Positions 45,804 to 54,831 of a DNA stretch of 61,316 nucleotides are shown here, piece by piece. The position numbers were made by a program, and so were the translations under genes. Numbering within the stretch: the stretch's first letter is position 1; the number at the start of each line of letters is the position of its first letter. Source of the stretch: a candidate division Zixibacteria bacterium RBG_16_53_22 (GTDB lineage: Bacteria; Zixibacteria; MSB-5A5; UBA10806). The stretch covers positions 1-61,316 of the forward strand of contig MEWP01000013.1 of the NCBI GenBank assembly GCA_001775395.1, read 5' to 3'. The notes under the pieces are model-generated. The model had not been told where the DNA came from. It saw only the letters and a list, made by a program, of their open reading frames with translations, and ran no database searches.

Positions 45804-46363
45804 ATGCCACGTAACTGGGTAAATATCTATGTCGATGGCGCGGTGCATCACGTGACAGGCACCGTTCATCAATGGCAGCCCGCGCTTCTCTATCCGGAGA
45901 TCACTGATATATTGTACGATGAAATGGCGGAAAAGCTAAGGATATGGCAAGTTAAACTATGTGGCTTTGTCATAATGCCGGAGCATTTTCATTTACTGAC
46001 GATGGCTGAAAGCGGGTCCAACGTGGAGCGGTTCATTCATGGATTCAGGCGGTCGGTATCCAGTAAAGCCCGGCAAATTATCACCGTAACAAACCGACTT
46101 TTAAAACCTACTGTATCCTGAATAATACCCACACATGTTTATTCTTCCAGAAGACAGCCGGAAAATCCGCATTTAGATTTTGGAAAGAAAAACCCAGAGT
46201 ATTCCCAATGGACCGAGAGAAGGATGTGCTCCGCATCTTACGATATATCCATAATAACCCCGTTAAGAGGGGGCTGGTGAAAAACCCCGAAGATTGGGAG
46301 CATTCCAGTTTCCGATATTACGAATTTGGCGAACAATGCAGACTTAAAGTGGGAATGAATTAA
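45804..46363 (+). pseudogene. RAYT-type Y1 transposase with a frameshift
   Basis: ATG 45804 opens a frame to the stop at 46119-46121 with a Y1/RAYT N-terminus (NIYVDGAVHHVTGTVHQWQP) and the HUH motif in MPEHFHLL. The C-terminal half continues in the minus-one frame from at least 46067 to a stop at 46361-46363: FWKEKPRVFP, ILRYIHNNPVKRGLVKNPED and SSFRYYEF. The catalytic Tyr region (YIHNNP) lies in the second frame. Joined, the protein would be about 186 residues, a normal length. The overlap contains TTTAAAA at 46100-46106, read T TTA AAA in frame, which fits the X XXY YYZ slippery pattern, so either decay or programmed frameshifting is possible. Confidence 0.75.
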
Positions 46364-46370
46364 GGCATCG

Positions 46371-46408
46371 GCGTCAGGATGTCGCGTTCATACGCTCCAT
46401 CCTGACGC
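46371..46408. repeat. Right REP-like palindrome
   Basis: GCGTCAGGATG (46371-46381) pairs with CATCCTGACGC (46398-46408). It is the left palindrome in inverted orientation with a different loop. Confidence 0.85.
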
Positions 46409-46446
46409 ACCCTGAATTGGTTGAGAGCATCCTGAGCGCAGGTCAA

Positions 46447-47544
46447 TTAACAGATCAGCTCTTTATAGTTCTCCAGCGCCCGGGCGAAAGCCTCGATATC
46501 CTCGGCGCTATGCAGAGCCATGGGCGTGATACGCAAGCATCCCTGCATCTGCCCGCCAAGATTGGCCTGAACGGTGATTGTCAGGAAGCCATCCTCGAAT
46601 AGGTTTGCTTGAAGCCGCTCGGAATCGCTGCAGGGAAGCAACATTACCATGCTCTCGCCGTGGATGATATCGATGCCGCGCTTCTTACATTTTTCTATTA
46701 TGGCGGCTTTCGCTCTGCGCAACAATTCCATGAGACCGGGGCCATTGTCTAACAATTCAATCGCTTTCAGGGCCGCCGCCGCTGAGACGGCGGAAAGCGA
46801 TGTCGAATATTCGTACGGACGAAAGAATGACGTTAGATACTGCAAGTTCAATTCATCATAGGCCAAAAACCCGCCCTGGGAACCGAGGGCTTTGGACAAG
46901 GTCCCCATAAGGAATTCAGCCGCGCCCTTGAGATTGAAATGCTCTTCTATGCCACGCCCATTTTTACCAAGACATCCAGTGGCATGGGCTTCATCCAAAA
47001 TCAAGATAAATCCGGTTTTCTTCTTTAGCGAAATTAGGCGATCGAGCGGTGCGATATCGCCATCGACGGTGAAAACCGATGGCAGGGAGACGACGCAGGT
47101 GTGGTCTTTATTGTCGCCAATGCCTTTTTCGAGCTCCTCCAGGTGAGCATGGTCGAACCTGACGATCCGCGATTTCCTGGCCAGCCTGACACCATCCATG
47201 GCCGAAGGATGATGCCGCCGATCGACAAAAAAGACAGTCTGTTCGCTATCGAGGGCGTGATGGATGGCCTGATTGGCCTGATACCCCGAGGGAAACAGCA
47301 CGGCGCGATCACGGCTCTCAAAACGTGCGATCTGGTTTTTCAGTTTCTCGTGGACGGCCGTGGTACCGGTGGTTCCGGGGGCGCCGCCGGTGCCGACGCC
47401 GAAACTGCGCGCGGCCTCGGAGGCCGCCGCGATGACCTCCGGATGCGCCGAAAGTCCGAGGTAATCATTGGAACTGAAAATAGTCACTTCACGCCCAGCC
47501 ACCCTGGCCTTGCATCCGCGCCGATCTTCTAAAATAAAATGCAA
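46447..47544 (-). CDS. Alpha-oxoamine synthase family PLP enzyme (BioF-like)
   Basis: TTG 47544 has GGGGAG six bases upstream. The 365 residues show the family order: FSSNDYLGLSAHPEVI, a GTGGAPGTTGTTAVHEKL loop, FPSGYQANQA, DRRHHPSAMDGVRL, ILDEAHATGCLGKNGRG and the PLP-lysine motif MGTLSKALGSQGGF. Related enzymes condense an amino acid with an acyl-CoA or acyl-ACP: BioF, Kbl, ALAS, Spt. The GTGGAPGTTG loop differs from that of the spt homologue at 38578, so a distinct substrate is expected. BioF is the most likely, but no bio genes are adjacent. About 40 bases shorter at the N-terminus than most family members. Confidence 0.8.
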   Translation of the reverse strand: MHFILEDRRGCKARVAGREVTIFSSNDYLGLSAHPEVIAAASEAARSFGVGTGGAPGTTGTTAVHEKLKNQIARFESRDRAVLFPSGYQANQAIHHALDSEQTVFFVDRRHHPSAMDGVRLARKSRIVRFDHAHLEELEKGIGDNKDHTCVVSLPSVFTVDGDIAPLDRLISLKKKTGFILILDEAHATGCLGKNGRGIEEHFNLKGAAEFLMGTLSKALGSQGGFLAYDELNLQYLTSFFRPYEYSTSLSAVSAAAALKAIELLDNGPGLMELLRRAKAAIIEKCKKRGIDIIHGESMVMLLPCSDSERLQANLFEDGFLTITVQANLGGQMQGCLRITPMALHSAEDIEAFARALENYKELIC

Positions 47545-47682
47545 TATATTCTCCCCGGACTTATAGGCGTAACATCATGCCAATATGCGTAGTCTGATGT
47601 TGCCTAACAACATTTATTTGAGCAATCTTCTCGCCGGGCTCGATTCTTCCCGTGAATTGCGCGTTTAGACCAGCGACAAAAC

Positions 47683-47734
47683 GGGCGGCCATCTTCCTTT
47701 TGCTGAAAGATTCGCGGAGGAAGAAGGGCCGCCC
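47683..47734 (-). terminator. Hairpin terminator after the FG-GAP gene
   Basis: GGGCGGCC (47683-47690) pairs with GGCCGCCC (47727-47734), extended by CTTCC/GGAAG, and is followed on the minus strand by GTTTTG. The T-run is short. Confidence 0.5.
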
Positions 47735-47750
47735 ACAAACGTAGAATCAG

Positions 47751-49274
47751 CTATTTCGCCAAGATCATTTTGCGCGTGATCGAATCCCCCGTAGCAGTCA
47801 GTCTGTAGAAGTATGTCCCGGACGCCACATCCGAGGCATCCCAATTAACGCTGTAGGCTCCGGCGGCCAAATCAGCGTCGAGCAGGCAATCGACCTTATT
47901 TCCGAGCAGATCGAGTATCGCGAGGCTTACGCGCGAAGCCGTCTTTATCTCGAAATCGATTTTGGTGACGGCGTTGAACGGATTGGGGTAATTCTGCGCC
48001 AGCGAAAAGACTCCAGGAATCTCGGGCTCGTCGGCTCGGTTTGAGCCCCCGATATTCAGGAACACCAGGACACATGGTTGGCCGGATAATCCCATGGCCA
48101 GATCCAGAAGGCTATCGCCGTTGACATCACCGAATGCCAGCGCCGTTCCCATGCCGCTGCCATCATATAGCCATGATGGCGTTGATTCCAGTGTGCCGGC
48201 GACATTCAAATATACTCTCAGGTGGCCGTTGGAGAATTCGACCGTCGCCAGGTCGGGATCGCCGTCACCATCGATGTCGCCCCAGGCGATATCCTGGCAG
48301 CCATGATAAGCGTTGTTCGATTGCCAGATCGGCGTGGAACCAAGTTGTCCGGAGACGTTGTCGAAAAGCCAGGTTGGCTCGGTTGCTCCGATGGCCAACT
48401 CCGGGAAAGAGTCATTGTCAACGTCGCCGAATGCGATCCCCTTGTCGCTCCTGGTTGAACCACTCGTCCAAGAAGGAGTAGTCCCGATCGTGCCCTGGTC
48501 GTTAGGGTAAACGCAGCTTTCGTAATTAACCCACTTTGAGACAGCCAGTTCGTACCAGCCGTCGTTATTGACATCGCCCCAGCTGACAAAGCCCGATATA
48601 GCCAGGTCCGCCGATTGCCAGGCCGGGGTGGGATTCAATCCGGCGCCGGTGTTCTCGTAGATATAGACCGGCCTCGTCGGATCGGGGCTGACACCCTGAT
48701 TTGATGTCGCCATATCGATATCGCCGTCATTATCATGATCGCAAGGGGCGCAGCCGGTGCTGAAAGTTATGTCGGTGGCCTGCCAGCCGGGGCTGTCGGC
48801 CAGGCCTCCGGATGAGCCAAAATAGATGGCATTCAGGTCAAATGTGAAATCGCCCCTGGCGACGAACAGATCCAGGTAGCCGTTGGTATCGAAATCGGCC
48901 CATTTGATATCGGTGGTCGATTTTTCATCCGTTGACCACCAGGACGGAGTCGATTCCAACTGGCCGTCGTTATTGACCAGCATAAAATCGCGCCAGTCGT
49001 CATACGGAGGGTAGCTTTGCGAATGATAACACCCCACCGCCAGGTCGAGATCGCCGTCGTTGTCGAAATCGCCGAAATTCATGCCGCCCACCTGCATTCG
49101 GAGGTTCAGAGAGTAATCCGGAGTGTCGGGCAACGGCACTTCGTCGGTGGCGATATCGATATGTCCGGGTTCGGTCGATATCATGCCCATCTGCCAGCCG
49201 TCCTCGGATATCTCGATACCCTGCGACGGACTCGCCCCGAAGATCAAGAACAGTGTCAATAGCATTCTCACCAT
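47751..49274 (-). CDS. Secreted FG-GAP/VCBS-repeat protein with sorting tail
   Basis: ATG 49274 begins a signal peptide (MLLTLFLIFGASPSQG follows three residues in); the extension to 49352 is unsupported. The 507-residue protein carries at least seven repeats with calcium-binding style DxDxDGDxD-type loops (FGDFDNDGDLDLAVG, CDHDNDGDIDMATSN, WGDIDGDGDPDLATVEF, FGDVNGDSLLDLAMG), a predicted beta-propeller as in integrin-like FG-GAP domains. The tail has NYPNPFNAVTKIDFEI, SGTYFYRL and terminal MILAK. Likely surface-attached or secreted. Confidence 0.9.
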   Translation of the reverse strand: MVRMLLTLFLIFGASPSQGIEISEDGWQMGMISTEPGHIDIATDEVPLPDTPDYSLNLRMQVGGMNFGDFDNDGDLDLAVGCYHSQSYPPYDDWRDFMLVNNDGQLESTPSWWSTDEKSTTDIKWADFDTNGYLDLFVARGDFTFDLNAIYFGSSGGLADSPGWQATDITFSTGCAPCDHDNDGDIDMATSNQGVSPDPTRPVYIYENTGAGLNPTPAWQSADLAISGFVSWGDVNNDGWYELAVSKWVNYESCVYPNDQGTIGTTPSWTSGSTRSDKGIAFGDVDNDSFPELAIGATEPTWLFDNVSGQLGSTPIWQSNNAYHGCQDIAWGDIDGDGDPDLATVEFSNGHLRVYLNVAGTLESTPSWLYDGSGMGTALAFGDVNGDSLLDLAMGLSGQPCVLVFLNIGGSNRADEPEIPGVFSLAQNYPNPFNAVTKIDFEIKTASRVSLAILDLLGNKVDCLLDADLAAGAYSVNWDASDVASGTYFYRLTATGDSITRKMILAK

Positions 49275-49790
49275 AGTATCACCCACTTTGTTGATTTTAT
49301 CGGTTTCACCGTGGGCGACTATCAGTTTAACTGACGGCCTACCCACCCTCAAGGCAGATTATTAATTGTCTGATGTCAAGCCCAATAGCAAAGTAACTGC
49401 GATAATTGTCGGGCGCGACAAAGATTATTGGGAACCCGCCGTAATCGAATCGAGGGGGCTTCCCTGCCGCGCCATAGCCAATTAAATAAACAATATCTAT
49501 GCCATCCGCAATTCCAATATTATTGATTCTGTTCGATAACAAGTGGATAGGGTCAAGTCTGCAGCATCCGGGCTGCGACACCCATTAGCCTATTTTTCAT
49601 GCAAACGCTCTAATATGCCTGGGGACGACCTCATTTTGAATGATTGCGATCCCGTCAGGGCAATAGAATTTCCGCGTGAATGCGCCTCAAACATGAAATT
49701 CGCCTAATTTATATTGACAATAAAATGGATACGTGCTTACATTTCCAATCGGGGCCTTTGCAAATCTCGATAAAGCGAAAGGCGGGTGCG
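49275..49790. other. 516-base intergenic region
   Basis: It separates the FG-GAP gene (minus) and an outer-membrane-like gene (plus). A short frame at 49339-49581 on the minus strand shows no recognisable domain or ribosome site and is not called. The right end holds the promoter candidate at 49714-49742. Confidence 0.4.
49714..49742 (+). promoter_or_regulatory. Promoter candidate for the outer-membrane-like gene
   Basis: TTGACA at 49714-49719, 17 bases, then TTACAT at 49737-49742, giving a leader of about 40 bases before ATG 49791. Confidence 0.4.
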
Positions 49791-50708
49791 ATGTGTGGTT
49801 GGCGATTCTATTCCTGTCTGATTACCCTGATCTTAATTATCTTCAGTCCCGAGATATCCGTGGCTCAGGCGCATCCCACCGATTCCTTGAAAATCGCAAT
49901 ATCCGACACATCCCATGTTCAGATATTGAAACTCAAGGATGGTTCCGAGGTAATCGGCCGGACCATCGAGATCGGTGAAGACGACATCCTATTCCAATCG
50001 AACCTGGGGACAAACCGAGTGAGAAAATCGGATATCGCGCAAATCACTACCATTCCGAGGGAATCGGCCAAGCCCGGAGGCTACTGGTTCCCAAACCCCA
50101 ATGTCACCAGGCTCTATTTTGCTCCGACCGGCAGAATGTTGAAGAAGGGCCAGGGGTACTTTTCGGACTATTATCTCTTTTTCCCGGGCTTAACCGGCGC
50201 GTTTTCGGATAGAGTTTCAGTAGGCGCGGGATTTTCGCTTTTTCCGGGCGTAGGCCTTGAAAAGCAACTGTATTATTTAACACCCGAAATAGGCCTTTAT
50301 CAGTCGGAACGCCTGAACTTTGCGGTGGGCGGCATTTACGCCGCCGCGCCGGGATGGGATATCGACGGCGATGACATCCCTACGTTTGGGGCGGTGTATG
50401 GCATTGGAAGCTGCGGGCCGCCCGACGCTTTTCTCACAGGCGGCCTGGCTTTCGCGTTTGCCGAAGACGATTTCGAGGGTCGACCCGCTGTTCTAATCGG
50501 CGGCCAGGGACGCCTCTCCAGGAATATTGCATTTGTTTCGGAGAATTGGAAATTCCCGGGAGCCGATTTTGTTCTGACATCATACGGCCTCAGGTTTTTT
50601 GGTTCGAGAATGAGTTTCGACCTTGGCTTTTTCAATACCATGGGTGGCGAGGACGGAATCGGCTTCCCCGGCCTCCCCTGGGTGGATTTTGTCTATAATT
50701 TCAAATAG
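49791..50708 (+). CDS. Predicted outer-membrane beta-barrel protein, unknown
   Basis: ATG 49791 follows AAGGCGGG; the frame extends to 49680 without support. The signal peptide is FYSCLITLILIIFSPEISVAQ. Residues 35-90 form a small domain with LKLKDGSEVIGRTIEIGEDD, LFQSNLGTNRVRKSDIAQI, a pattern seen ahead of barrels in FCB exoproteins. The rest has alternating hydrophobic strands rich in Gly, Tyr and Phe (YFSDYYLFFPGLTGAFSDRVSVGAG, FYNFK-like C-terminus VDFVYNFK ending in Phe-Lys). Function unknown. Monocistronic. Confidence 0.7.
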   Translation: MCGWRFYSCLITLILIIFSPEISVAQAHPTDSLKIAISDTSHVQILKLKDGSEVIGRTIEIGEDDILFQSNLGTNRVRKSDIAQITTIPRESAKPGGYWFPNPNVTRLYFAPTGRMLKKGQGYFSDYYLFFPGLTGAFSDRVSVGAGFSLFPGVGLEKQLYYLTPEIGLYQSERLNFAVGGIYAAAPGWDIDGDDIPTFGAVYGIGSCGPPDAFLTGGLAFAFAEDDFEGRPAVLIGGQGRLSRNIAFVSENWKFPGADFVLTSYGLRFFGSRMSFDLGFFNTMGGEDGIGFPGLPWVDFVYNFK

Positions 50709-50761
50709 GGCATGCGGCCACGGAAATTCTCTATAAGCACGTGGTTCGATTAATGGAATTG

Positions 50762-52054
50762 TTATTCAACCAGCGCCCGCGCGGCCGAAAGCCCTGCCAG
50801 GTAACCGGTGGAAAACGCCATCTGGAAATTATACCCGCCCCAGGGGCCGAGCAGATCAAGAACCTCACCTGCAAAATATAAATTCCTGACCTTTTTCGAG
50901 CGCATCGTTTCGGGATCGATCTCCTCGGTGGCAACACCTCCGAGGACGGCTCTTGTTTCATTGAAGGGCCTGGGCCGCCTGATCGTCAGGTGAAAATCCT
51001 TGACCCACATCAACAGGAGCTTCCTTTCAAGGTACGACAGGTTGGCCACGGGTTTATCGGAGTGAATCCTCACTACCTTGCTCATGACAGCGCGCAGTCG
51101 TTCCGGGATATAGTCCCGGAGCAAAGCTCCGACCGTTATCTTGGGAGAGTTCGCCACCTGTTGCGTGAACCATGTATCGAGATCTTTCTTCTTGATATCG
51201 GGCATCATATCGATATGGAATTCGACACGATGCTGTTTCCCATCCTCGCGCCCGAGCAGTCCGATGATCCTGGCGGAATGGGTAAACACCAGATCCCCCT
51301 CGATTCCGTAGCTGGTGAACTTAAGGCTTCCGCGATCCGAAAACTGCGGCTCATCATCGCAAGTCACCTGAATTTTGCAGTCGGGAAATTCGGATTCGGC
51401 CAGGCTTTTGCCATATCTTTCCATTGTCTCGAGGCCCACCATGGCCGGCAGAATTTGTGTCACCGTGTGCCCCGCTTTGCGCGCAAATTGATAGCCGTCG
51501 CCGGTAGCGCCTCTTGCCGGCGATGCCACCGAGCCACAGGCTATGATTACCGACGATACGGGATATTCGACAGAATTCACGACCACGGCGGTCACCAGGT
51601 TTTTGCCGAAGACGATATCGGAAACTTTCGAGGATTTCCTGATGACGGCGCCGGCCGCCTCGGCGGCCCTGCCAAGCCTGGTGGGCAAATCGGGCGCCAC
51701 ATCGGGTACGACCACCAGGTGACTGCTGCCGTTGGGAGTTAATTTGATTCCCATGGCGGCCAGATGTCGAGAGAGATCCTCCAACCCGAATGCATTCAGG
51801 GCCGGGAGTATGAATTTCTCCTTGTCTCCAAAGGCCCTGGCCAGCTTGTCGTCGGGAAGATTCTCCGAGATAAACAGTGGTCCGGATGATAACGAGCGGA
51901 GTTTCTTGCCGGGTTCGGGATTCTTGTCGAATAATATGATATTGTCGCAATGTTCAGCGGCGGTCTGGGCAGCGGTCATGCCGGCCGGCCCGCCGCCTAT
52001 CACAACAACAGGACGCTTCTTTTCCGGTTTTTTTGCTTTCCGTGTACTTGCCAT
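50762..52054 (-). CDS. HI0933/BaiN-type FAD-dependent oxidoreductase
   Basis: ATG 52054 is chosen; a GTG at 52081 adds nine residues. About 430 residues. The dinucleotide motif is VVVIGGGPAGMTAAQTAA, the family C-terminal motifs are GGVATEEIDPETMRSK and NLYFAGEVLDLLGPWGGYNFQMAFSTGYLAG. Members are flavoproteins annotated as aminoacetone oxidase or BaiN-like; physiological substrate is not known. Cytoplasmic, no signal peptide. Convergent with the outer-membrane-like gene and 120 bases downstream of pyrF on the same strand. Confidence 0.88.
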   Translation of the reverse strand: MASTRKAKKPEKKRPVVVIGGGPAGMTAAQTAAEHCDNIILFDKNPEPGKKLRSLSSGPLFISENLPDDKLARAFGDKEKFILPALNAFGLEDLSRHLAAMGIKLTPNGSSHLVVVPDVAPDLPTRLGRAAEAAGAVIRKSSKVSDIVFGKNLVTAVVVNSVEYPVSSVIIACGSVASPARGATGDGYQFARKAGHTVTQILPAMVGLETMERYGKSLAESEFPDCKIQVTCDDEPQFSDRGSLKFTSYGIEGDLVFTHSARIIGLLGREDGKQHRVEFHIDMMPDIKKKDLDTWFTQQVANSPKITVGALLRDYIPERLRAVMSKVVRIHSDKPVANLSYLERKLLLMWVKDFHLTIRRPRPFNETRAVLGGVATEEIDPETMRSKKVRNLYFAGEVLDLLGPWGGYNFQMAFSTGYLAGLSAARALVE

Positions 52055-52175
52055 TAATTCAAACCGAATATTATAAGCCACAAATCTATTGCTTTGAATA
52101 TTGTGAGGTCAATATACAAAGCCGAAAAGGACTGTCAAGATATATTCATTTTGATAGAATTGCGTCCGGAAAAGG

Positions 52176-53096
52176 TCATCTGCCGGCAGAGTATTTTATC
52201 TTTCGGGTGGCGGCGTCCATGATCTGCGCTCGGTAATTCTCGGCGGCGGCCCGAATTTTCTGGCGAAAGTTTTTTTCCTGGCCGCCGGCGTAGATAACGC
52301 CCCTGGCGATATTTATTATCGCCAGCTCCGCTCTACCGTTCGAGCCGGCATCGACCGACCTTTCCAGGTCACCGCCCTGCGCGCCCACCCCCGGTATAAG
52401 TATGGGTATTTCGCCTCCGACCTTTTTTCTGACCGCCTCCAGCTCAGAAACGACGGTCGCCCCCACGACCAACCCGACATTGTCATTCTTGTTCCATTCC
52501 GGCACCAGCGACGCCACCAGAAGGTACAGATCAGTGGTCGAGGCGCCGAAGAATTCCGCGAATGTCCTGGCCTTGGCCTGGGGTGTCATCCATTCTGCCG
52601 ATGGTGGATTTTCAAGAAGGACGATCTTTTTCTGAAGCTCAAACGCGGATGGATTTGAGGTCAGGCAGAGGACGAAAACGCCCTTGTCGACGTAATCGAG
52701 GAATGGCTGAAACGAATCGGTTCCCATATAGGGACTGACCGTGACAGCATCGGCGCCGATTATCTCGAATGCCGAGCGGGCATACATTTTGGCAGTATTA
52801 CCGATGTCGCCGCGCTTGAAATCGAGTATCAACGGTATATTCTCGGGGATCGATTTCGCCGTCTCGATGAGTAGTTCCCAACCCTGCGATCCAAGGCTTT
52901 CATAAAAGGCGCCGTTGGGCTTATAGGCGCAAACCAGGTCGCAAGTAGCCTCGATCACGGCCCGATTGAATTTCAATATGGCATCGATATCATGCCCCAG
53001 ATGCTCGGGTATCTGGGATAGATCGGGGTCAAGCCCCACGCAGAGCCAGCTATTGTTCTTGCGCGCCGCCCCAATTAGTTTCTCCTTGAACGTCAT
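52176..53096 (-). CDS. pyrF: Orotidine 5'-phosphate decarboxylase (type 2)
   Basis: A 306-residue enzyme of the longer PyrF type. Motifs are WLCVGLDPDLSQIPEHL, YKPNGAFYESLGSQG, the catalytic Lys-Asp region LILDFKRGDIGNTA, DAVTVSPYMGTDSFQPFL and LIPGVGAQGGDLE. It makes UMP, the last step of de novo pyrimidine synthesis. The start overlaps the pyrD stop by four bases (ATGA). Confidence 0.95.
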   Translation of the reverse strand: MTFKEKLIGAARKNNSWLCVGLDPDLSQIPEHLGHDIDAILKFNRAVIEATCDLVCAYKPNGAFYESLGSQGWELLIETAKSIPENIPLILDFKRGDIGNTAKMYARSAFEIIGADAVTVSPYMGTDSFQPFLDYVDKGVFVLCLTSNPSAFELQKKIVLLENPPSAEWMTPQAKARTFAEFFGASTTDLYLLVASLVPEWNKNDNVGLVVGATVVSELEAVRKKVGGEIPILIPGVGAQGGDLERSVDAGSNGRAELAIINIARGVIYAGGQEKNFRQKIRAAAENYRAQIMDAATRKIKYSAGR

Positions 53097-54007
53097 GATC
53101 GTCGCACCTTGCCAATAATATCTTTCACGCTTTTTTCATGGTGTCTTGCCAGGTAATCCCGAAGGCCATCGATTATCTTAAGCGGCGCCATGGGATCGAT
53201 GAAGCAGGCCGTCCCGACCTCCACGGCGCTGGCTCCGGCCAGCATAAACTGCACGGCGTCGGAGGCGGTCATTATCCCCCCCATGCCAATGACAGGCACT
53301 TTCACAGTGTTTGCTACTTTGTAGACCATGGCCAGAGCAACCGGCCTTATTGCCGGACCGGACAAGCCTCCGCATTTGTTGGAGAGCTTGAAAGATCTCT
53401 TCTCGATATCGATAACGGTCCCCACCAGGGTATTTATGAGCGAGATGGCGTCGGCGCCGTTAGCGACCACGCTTTTGGCAATCTCCACGATATCAGTGAC
53501 GTTAGGCGAGAGCTTGGCAATAACCGGCTGCTTGGCCCGGCGTTTTATCTCGGCTATGACCCTGCCGGCCGGCTCGCGATAGGCGCCGAATTCCAATCCT
53601 CCCTCATCCACATTGGGACAGGATATGTTGGCCTCGATAGCGGCGATGCCATCGCATTCCGCCAGCCTCTCCGTCATCTTGACATATTCCTCGACCCTCG
53701 ATCCGGCGATACTGACAATGCAGGCCGTATCGAATTGCCGCAGGAAAGGGAGTTTCTCGAAAATAAATTTATCTATGCCGACATTGCTCAAGCCAATGGC
53801 GTTAAGCATGCCGGAGTCGGTTTCGACAACCTTGGGCGGAGGATGTCCCTCGCGGGGGAGATAAGTCAGCGATTTGGTGACGATCCCCCCCAGGCGTGAA
53901 ATGTCATATATCTCGCTGGCCTCCTCGCCATAGGAGAAGCATCCCGAGGCGGTAAGAACGGGGTTTTTCAAGCGGACTCCCGCAATATTTACGGAGAGAT
54001 CGATCAT
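53093..54007 (-). CDS. pyrD: Dihydroorotate dehydrogenase, class 1B catalytic subunit
   Basis: ATG 54007 shares one base with the pyrK stop; the frame continues to 54055 inside pyrK. The 304-residue protein opens SVNIAGVRLKNPVLTASGCF, has NAIGLSNVG, the FMN region ANISCPNVDEGG with the active-site Cys, and PVIGMGGIMTASDAVQFMLAGASAVEVGTA. It oxidises dihydroorotate and passes electrons through PyrK to NAD. Confidence 0.95.
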   Translation of the reverse strand: MIDLSVNIAGVRLKNPVLTASGCFSYGEEASEIYDISRLGGIVTKSLTYLPREGHPPPKVVETDSGMLNAIGLSNVGIDKFIFEKLPFLRQFDTACIVSIAGSRVEEYVKMTERLAECDGIAAIEANISCPNVDEGGLEFGAYREPAGRVIAEIKRRAKQPVIAKLSPNVTDIVEIAKSVVANGADAISLINTLVGTVIDIEKRSFKLSNKCGGLSGPAIRPVALAMVYKVANTVKVPVIGMGGIMTASDAVQFMLAGASAVEVGTACFIDPMAPLKIIDGLRDYLARHHEKSVKDIIGKVRRS

Positions 54008-54765
54008 CAATCCCACATGACCTCGCCGGCGGAGAAGACAGGTCCCTCGATACAAACCCGTTTAAGATGGTAGTCGCATCTATCATCAGTGGGTCCTCGA
54101 TCTGCGGGCGGATGGACCCTGACTGCGCATCCCGAACAAATGCCATAGCCGCATGGCATCAGCGCCTCGAGCGAGAGAAAGCCCGACAAATTTCCTCGAG
54201 CCAGGAGGAGATCAACTTCCCGGAGCATGGCGTTTGGGCCGCAGGCATAGACTGTCACCTTTTGTCTTGGCGCAAGTTCTTGTTCGAGGACATCGACCAC
54301 GGTCCCCCGGCGGCCCGCGGTGCCATCATCGGTGCAAATGACGGGTCTAAGGCCCAACTCGAAAAGCCGGGCTTCGTTCAGAAGCTCCAATTTGGATTTG
54401 GCTCCGGCGATAAACGTCATTTTATGTGGCGAAAGGCCCTTCTCCACGGCATCCTTCGCCAAAAAATAGAGGGGCGGCAGACCTATTCCGCCGGCCGCCA
54501 ATATAACGTCCAAGTTGCCGTCGACAGCAGGGAATCCGTTGCCCAGGGGGCCGAATAGATGCATGAGTTCACCCGGCCGCCGCGCCGCCATCTGGGCGGT
54601 GCCGCTGCCGTAAATCCTGAACATGATAGTGAGGTGAGCCGTTACGGGGTCGGCATCATGAATCGAAAAGGGACGAGGCCAAAGCGGGAAACAGTCATCG
54701 CTGGTCTTGACTTGAATGAACTGACCCGGCTTGGCGGCTGTCGCGATATCGCCTGCATCAAACAC
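54007..54765 (-). CDS. pyrK: Dihydroorotate dehydrogenase electron-transfer subunit (start uncertain)
   Basis: The frame from GTG 54765 gives 252 residues with the PyrK order: PGQFIQVKTSD, WPRPFSIHDAD, FGPLGNGFP, LAAGGIGLPPLYFLA, YACGPNAMLREVD and the 2Fe-2S Cys cluster MPCGYGICSGCAV...CIEGPVF. The family N-terminal strand lies upstream in frame as IIAVEAVSSSIYKL (54766-54807), before the previous gene's stop at 54832-54834, yet that stretch contains no ATG, GTG or TTG. Translation may start at ATT 54804 or ATA 54807. The GTG form would lack a core strand. Confidence 0.9.
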   Translation of the reverse strand: MFDAGDIATAAKPGQFIQVKTSDDCFPLWPRPFSIHDADPVTAHLTIMFRIYGSGTAQMAARRPGELMHLFGPLGNGFPAVDGNLDVILAAGGIGLPPLYFLAKDAVEKGLSPHKMTFIAGAKSKLELLNEARLFELGLRPVICTDDGTAGRRGTVVDVLEQELAPRQKVTVYACGPNAMLREVDLLLARGNLSGFLSLEALMPCGYGICSGCAVRVHPPADRGPTDDRCDYHLKRVCIEGPVFSAGEVMWD

Positions 54766-54831
54766 AAGCTTATATATGGAAGACGAAACTGCCTCGACGG
54801 CAATTATGGGGTAGAAGCCTGCGTATTTTAT

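Larger units (their letters stand above)
45745..46410 (+). mobile_element. REP-associated tyrosine transposase unit with inverted flanking palindromes
   Basis: The unit consists of a Y1-type transposase frame flanked by two copies of one palindrome in opposite orientation: GTGCGTCAGGATGGAG...ACATCCTGACGC at 45745-45784 and the reverse complement at 46371-46410. Arms are nearly identical while the loops differ. This is the expected arrangement for a RAYT with its cognate REP sequences. It lies between kdsA and a convergent gene, so insertion has disrupted nothing visible. Confidence 0.75.

Noticed and set aside
46447-47544. Second alpha-oxoamine synthase as part of the sphingolipid locus
   Set aside because: It is separated by the Kdo operon and the transposase unit and its active-site loop differs from Spt; kept as BioF-like of unknown substrate.
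49339-49581. 80-codon minus-strand frame in the 49.3-49.8 kb gap
   Set aside because: No ribosome site, no domain; begins in unremarkable non-coding sequence.
53138-53899. 253-codon open frame opposite pyrD
   Set aside because: Shadow of a well-conserved enzyme.
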